This document shows positions 4,548 to 5,321 of a DNA stretch of 5,321 nt, piece by piece. This DNA is from an uncultured Clostridium sp. (GTDB lineage: Bacteria > Bacillota > Clostridia > TANB77 > CAG-508), in NCBI GenBank assembly GCA_947062645.1, contig CAMSQT010000094.1:1-5321 (forward strand), read 5' to 3'. The notes beneath the pieces were generated by a model. It was not told where the DNA came from. It saw only the letters and a program-made list of their open reading frames with translations, and ran no database searches. The position numbers and the translations under genes were made by a program. How positions within the stretch are numbered: position 1 is the stretch's first letter; the number at the start of each line of letters is the position of its first letter.

Positions 4548-4960
4548 TAACAGCAGTACATTTAATATTAATAGAAAATGAAAAAATATTATTGCAAAGA
4601 AGATATAATACAGGATATGAAGATGGTAATTATAGTATTGTAGCGGGGCATATAGATGGCAATGAAAGTGTAATAAAAGCAATGCAAAGAGAGGCAATAG
4701 AAGAAGCTGGAATAAAAATAAAGGAAGAAGATTTAGAAATTGTTCATGTTATGCATAGAAAAACACCTGATAGAGAAAGCATAGATTATTTTCTTACTTG
4801 TAAAAAATATGATGGTAAGATTGAAATTATGGAAAAAGATAAATGCGATGAACTAAAATTTTATGACTTAAAGGAGTTGCCCAATAATGTGATTCCATAT
4901 GTAAGATATGGAATAGAATATTATTTAAATAATGAACCATTTTCTATATATGGATGGTGA
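4529..4960 (+). CDS. NUDIX hydrolase
   Basis: A 143-residue cytosolic hydrolase of the NUDIX superfamily, which cleaves nucleoside diphosphates linked to another moiety, using Mg2+ or Mn2+. The full Nudix box G-x5-E-x7-R-E-x2-E-E-x-G is present from Gly40 to Ile62, with Glu46, Arg54, Glu55, Glu58 and Glu59. The N-terminal strand VTAVHLILIENEKILLQRR is typical of the fold. The C-terminal EPFSIYGW resembles endings in a clostridial and bacillary Nudix subgroup. The substrate cannot be read from sequence: mutated or modified nucleotides, NAD-like or ADP-ribose compounds are all possible. AAGGAG (4517-4522) lies 6 bases before the ATG, inside the end of the ORF6N gene. The 19-base overlap suggests translational coupling, and the next gene starts 6 bases after its stop. 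Confidence 0.93.
   Translation: MERFKLVTAVHLILIENEKILLQRRYNTGYEDGNYSIVAGHIDGNESVIKAMQREAIEEAGIKIKEEDLEIVHVMHRKTPDRESIDYFLTCKKYDGKIEIMEKDKCDELKFYDLKELPNNVIPYVRYGIEYYLNNEPFSIYGW

Positions 4961-5321
<361 letters not shown>

Overview
The window is 5,321 bases of AT-rich DNA. Strong AGGAGG-type ribosome binding sites, TTGACA/TACAAT promoters, a DUF1540 protein, a 309-residue class II aldolase and a Phd/YefM antitoxin together point to a low-GC Firmicute, most likely a clostridium (inference, no species call). Bases 1-42 and 5277-5321 are not biological. They match Illumina TruSeq-type adapters, each with an 8-base index, so genomic sequence runs only from 43 to 5276 and the last gene is cut by the contig end.

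Left part (43-1852): a small four-cysteine DUF1540 protein with a Shine-Dalgarno-masking leader hairpin and its own terminator. Then comes fba (class II fructose-bisphosphate aldolase, glycolysis) behind a near-consensus promoter. It converges on smpB (trans-translation, minus strand). The short gap between the two stop codons holds a large inverted repeat without a U-tract, placed exactly midway, which looks more like a dispersed palindromic element than a simple terminator.

Middle part (1853-3195, minus strand): two unrecognised small secretory membrane proteins in tandem, each with a signal peptide, a low-complexity extracytoplasmic segment and one C-terminal membrane helix. Each has its own promoter-like sequence and terminator. 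The leader of the first contains a hairpin overlapping a perfect 22-bp palindrome.

Right part (3196-5276, plus strand): a solitary Phd/YefM-type antitoxin closed off by its own terminator and with no toxin beside it. Next is a consensus promoter driving a tightly packed operon of three genes: an ORF6N DNA-binding protein fused to a phospholipase-D-like domain, an overlapping NUDIX hydrolase, and, 6 bases on, a P-loop ATPase truncated by the adapter. The ORF6N gene carries a 15-bp hairpin inside its coding sequence. This three-gene operon is the most plausible candidate for an uncharacterised functional module. The evidence for that is gene content and packing only, and the essential third gene is incomplete.
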